Source: Thiothrix litoralis (lineage in GTDB: Bacteria; Pseudomonadota; Gammaproteobacteria; Thiotrichales; Thiotrichaceae). Taken from it: a stretch of 64,000 bases of DNA. Under the pieces are notes generated by a model that ran no database searches, was not told where the DNA came from, and was given only the letters and a program-made list of their open reading frames with translations. The stretch lies in the NCBI RefSeq assembly GCF_017901135.1, contig NZ_CP072801.1, positions 4,058,501 through 4,122,500 on the forward strand, given 5' to 3'. Made by a program: the position numbers and the translations under genes. Positions 62,663 through 64,000 of this stretch are shown here, one piece after another. How positions within the stretch are numbered: position 1 is the first letter of the stretch; each line of letters begins with the position of its first letter.

Positions 62663-64000
62663 TTAAGCGGTTGCGTTGTAGATGCGTAACTGCTGTCCCA
62701 ACTTTTGTAGCAGTGCATCGCGTTGCTGCATGGCTTTTTCCTTGTGCAGCAGTTGTTGGTTGAGCTGCGCAATGATGGTGTCTTTCAGGTTAAGTACCTT
62801 GTCGCGTTGTTCCAGTTTTTGCTCAAAGCCGTGGCGTTCGGCCTCGCGTTGCTGATGTTGGCTGGTGATCGCCGCGAGGTTGTCGAGGTGCTGTAACAGG
62901 CTGGCTTCACGGGTGGCGTATTCATGCTCCAGTGCTTCCAGATGGGTTTCACGTTGCTGCATTTTTTGCAAGGCTTTGATGCGGTCGGCTTCCTGTTGCT
63001 GGTGTTCGGCATTCAGGGCGCTGAGTATCTGGTGTTGTTGCAGTAAGGCAGTTTCACGTTCGGCGAATTGACGTTCTTTGGCTACCAAGTGCTGTTCGCG
63101 TTCTGCCAACTGTGCTTCGCGCTGTTGCAGGGTCTGTTGGAAGGTTTCGCGTTCGGCTTCCTGTAATTGTTGCTTCTCGGTAAGTTCGCTGAGGGCGGCG
63201 AGGTGTTGCAAAAGCAAGGCTTCGCGGCTGGTGTGTTGCTGTTCGCGTTCGGTCAGTTGGGTTTCGCGGGCGTGCAGGTCGGTTTCACGCTCGACTAGCT
63301 GTTGTTCGCGTTCACTGAGTAGGCGACCTTGCCCCAGAACATGCTGGTCTTTGGCTTGCAGGGTTTTGTCGCGTTCGCCGAGTTGTTGGGCGATTTCCTG
63401 CTGTTGTTGCTCTTGCTGCTGGATAAGTTGGTCTTTTTCGAGCAGCAAGGTGTCTTTGTTGCTGATGAGGGTGGCGTATTCGCTGAGGTGCTTTTCCTTG
63501 TCGAGTAACAGGTTTTCCAGTTCGGTGACACGTAGGTGATGGGTGTCGATGTGTTGTTGTTGTGCTTGCAGGCGTTGGTCAAGGGCATTGATATGGGCTT
63601 GCAGCTCGCTGATCGACTGGTCACGGCTTTGGATTTCTTTGTCGCGTTCCTGGAGTTGCAGGAATTGCGCGGTGATTTGTTCATCGCGGCGTTGCAGGTT
63701 GCGTTCGCGTTCGTTGATGGTTTGATCGCGCACGGCAAGGTGCTGGTCTTTGGCGAGTGTCTGGTTGCCTTGCTGGATGAAGAGTTGTTCGCGTTCTTGT
63801 GCAAGGCTGTCTTTTTCGTGTAGGAGCCGGGTTTGTTCGGCCAGTTGCTCATTGCGCAGGCTGATCTGTTCAACTTTGCGGCGCACCAGGCTGTCACGCT
63901 GGTGGATTTGCTGATCTTTCTGGAGGATCAGGTCGTCACGGCGTTGTAATAAGCGGTCAAAGTCGCGCTGGCGCATATCGCGGTTCTGGATGTGTTGGTC
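62663..64000 (-). CDS. Long charged coiled-coil protein, N-terminus outside window
   Basis: The frame is open to the right edge: codons before the ATG at 63976 read DQHIQNRD, in register with the repeat that follows, so the gene starts further right. At least 445 residues of almost uninterrupted Gln/Glu/Arg/Leu-rich coiled coil built on a short unit of the form L-x-x-(R/K)-(D/E), for example QRDDLILQKDQQIHQRDSL, later TEREQQHTSREALLLQHL. It ends QLRIYNATA. No enzymatic domain is visible in this part; cytoskeletal, scaffold or a coiled-coil tail of a larger enzyme are all possible. Confidence 0.75.
   Translation of the reverse strand, partial: DQHIQNRDMRQRDFDRLLQRRDDLILQKDQQIHQRDSLVRRKVEQISLRNEQLAEQTRLLHEKDSLAQEREQLFIQQGNQTLAKDQHLAVRDQTINERERNLQRRDEQITAQFLQLQERDKEIQSRDQSISELQAHINALDQRLQAQQQHIDTHHLRVTELENLLLDKEKHLSEYATLISNKDTLLLEKDQLIQQQEQQQQEIAQQLGERDKTLQAKDQHVLGQGRLLSEREQQLVERETDLHARETQLTEREQQHTSREALLLQHLAALSELTEKQQLQEAERETFQQTLQQREAQLAEREQHLVAKERQFAERETALLQQHQILSALNAEHQQQEADRIKALQKMQQRETHLEALEHEYATREASLLQHLDNLAAITSQHQQREAERHGFEQKLEQRDKVLNLKDTIIAQLNQQLLHKEKAMQQRDALLQKLGQQLRIYNATA

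Overview
The window is an origin-proximal stretch of a gammaproteobacterial chromosome. It carries the beta operon (secE-nusG-rplKAJL-rpoBC) joined to the str, S10, spc and alpha operons, then mnmG-rsmG-parA-parB, coaE-zapD and xseB-ispA-dxs. The tRNA-Tyr/Gly/Thr-tuf and tuf-tRNA-Trp-secE arrangements and the conserved RpoB/RpoC sequences fit Gammaproteobacteria. A filamentous sulfur-oxidiser of the Thiothrix type is plausible from the overall look of the proteins, but that is an impression, not a result of any search.

Layout. (1) 1-7.3 kb is accessory: the C-terminal part of a metallo-beta-lactamase-fold protein, a DUF2799-type lipoprotein, then an apparent operon of two paralogous mono-heme lipoproteins and a RoxA-like di-heme cytochrome c, preceded by a perfect 16-bp dyad. 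(2) 7.4-14.1 kb: tamA-tamB (outer-membrane biogenesis), convergent with a UDP-glucose 6-dehydrogenase. (3) 14.2-45.8 kb: one nearly unbroken block of translation and transcription genes on the plus strand, with two almost identical tuf genes, four tRNAs, an L10-leader region, an rplL-rpoB attenuator, an internal promoter plus hairpin between rpsJ and rplC, and a good promoter ahead of rpsM. A strong terminator follows rplQ. (4) 45.8-53.2 kb: a small membrane protein, bioB, mnmG-rsmG-parA-parB (origin-associated), rpsT with a UUG start, coaE and zapD. (5) 53.3-58.2 kb: a DUF2914 protein, xseB-ispA-dxs (isoprenoid precursor synthesis), a DoxX-family membrane protein and a small membrane protein. 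(6) 58.3-61.6 kb: nested mobile elements. An IS200/IS605-group tnpB has been hit exactly at its last codons by a second insertion sequence of ISNCY-like type, with an 8-bp target duplication; the inserted element recreates the tnpB stop codon but separates tnpB from its right end, where its omega RNA would normally be encoded. The ISNCY-like transposase is itself frameshifted twice. (7) 61.7-64.0 kb: two overlapping DUF302-type periplasmic proteins and the C-terminal part of a long, highly charged coiled-coil protein running off the right edge.

Most of the window is ordinary core genome. The parts most worth a second look are the heme lipoprotein/RoxA-like operon with its dyad and its variable-looking KPEA repeat, the nested tnpB/IS arrangement, the duplicated N-terminus of ZapD, and the regulatory junction between rpsJ and rplC. 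I did not find a clearly new defence or RNA-guided system beyond the split TnpB element.
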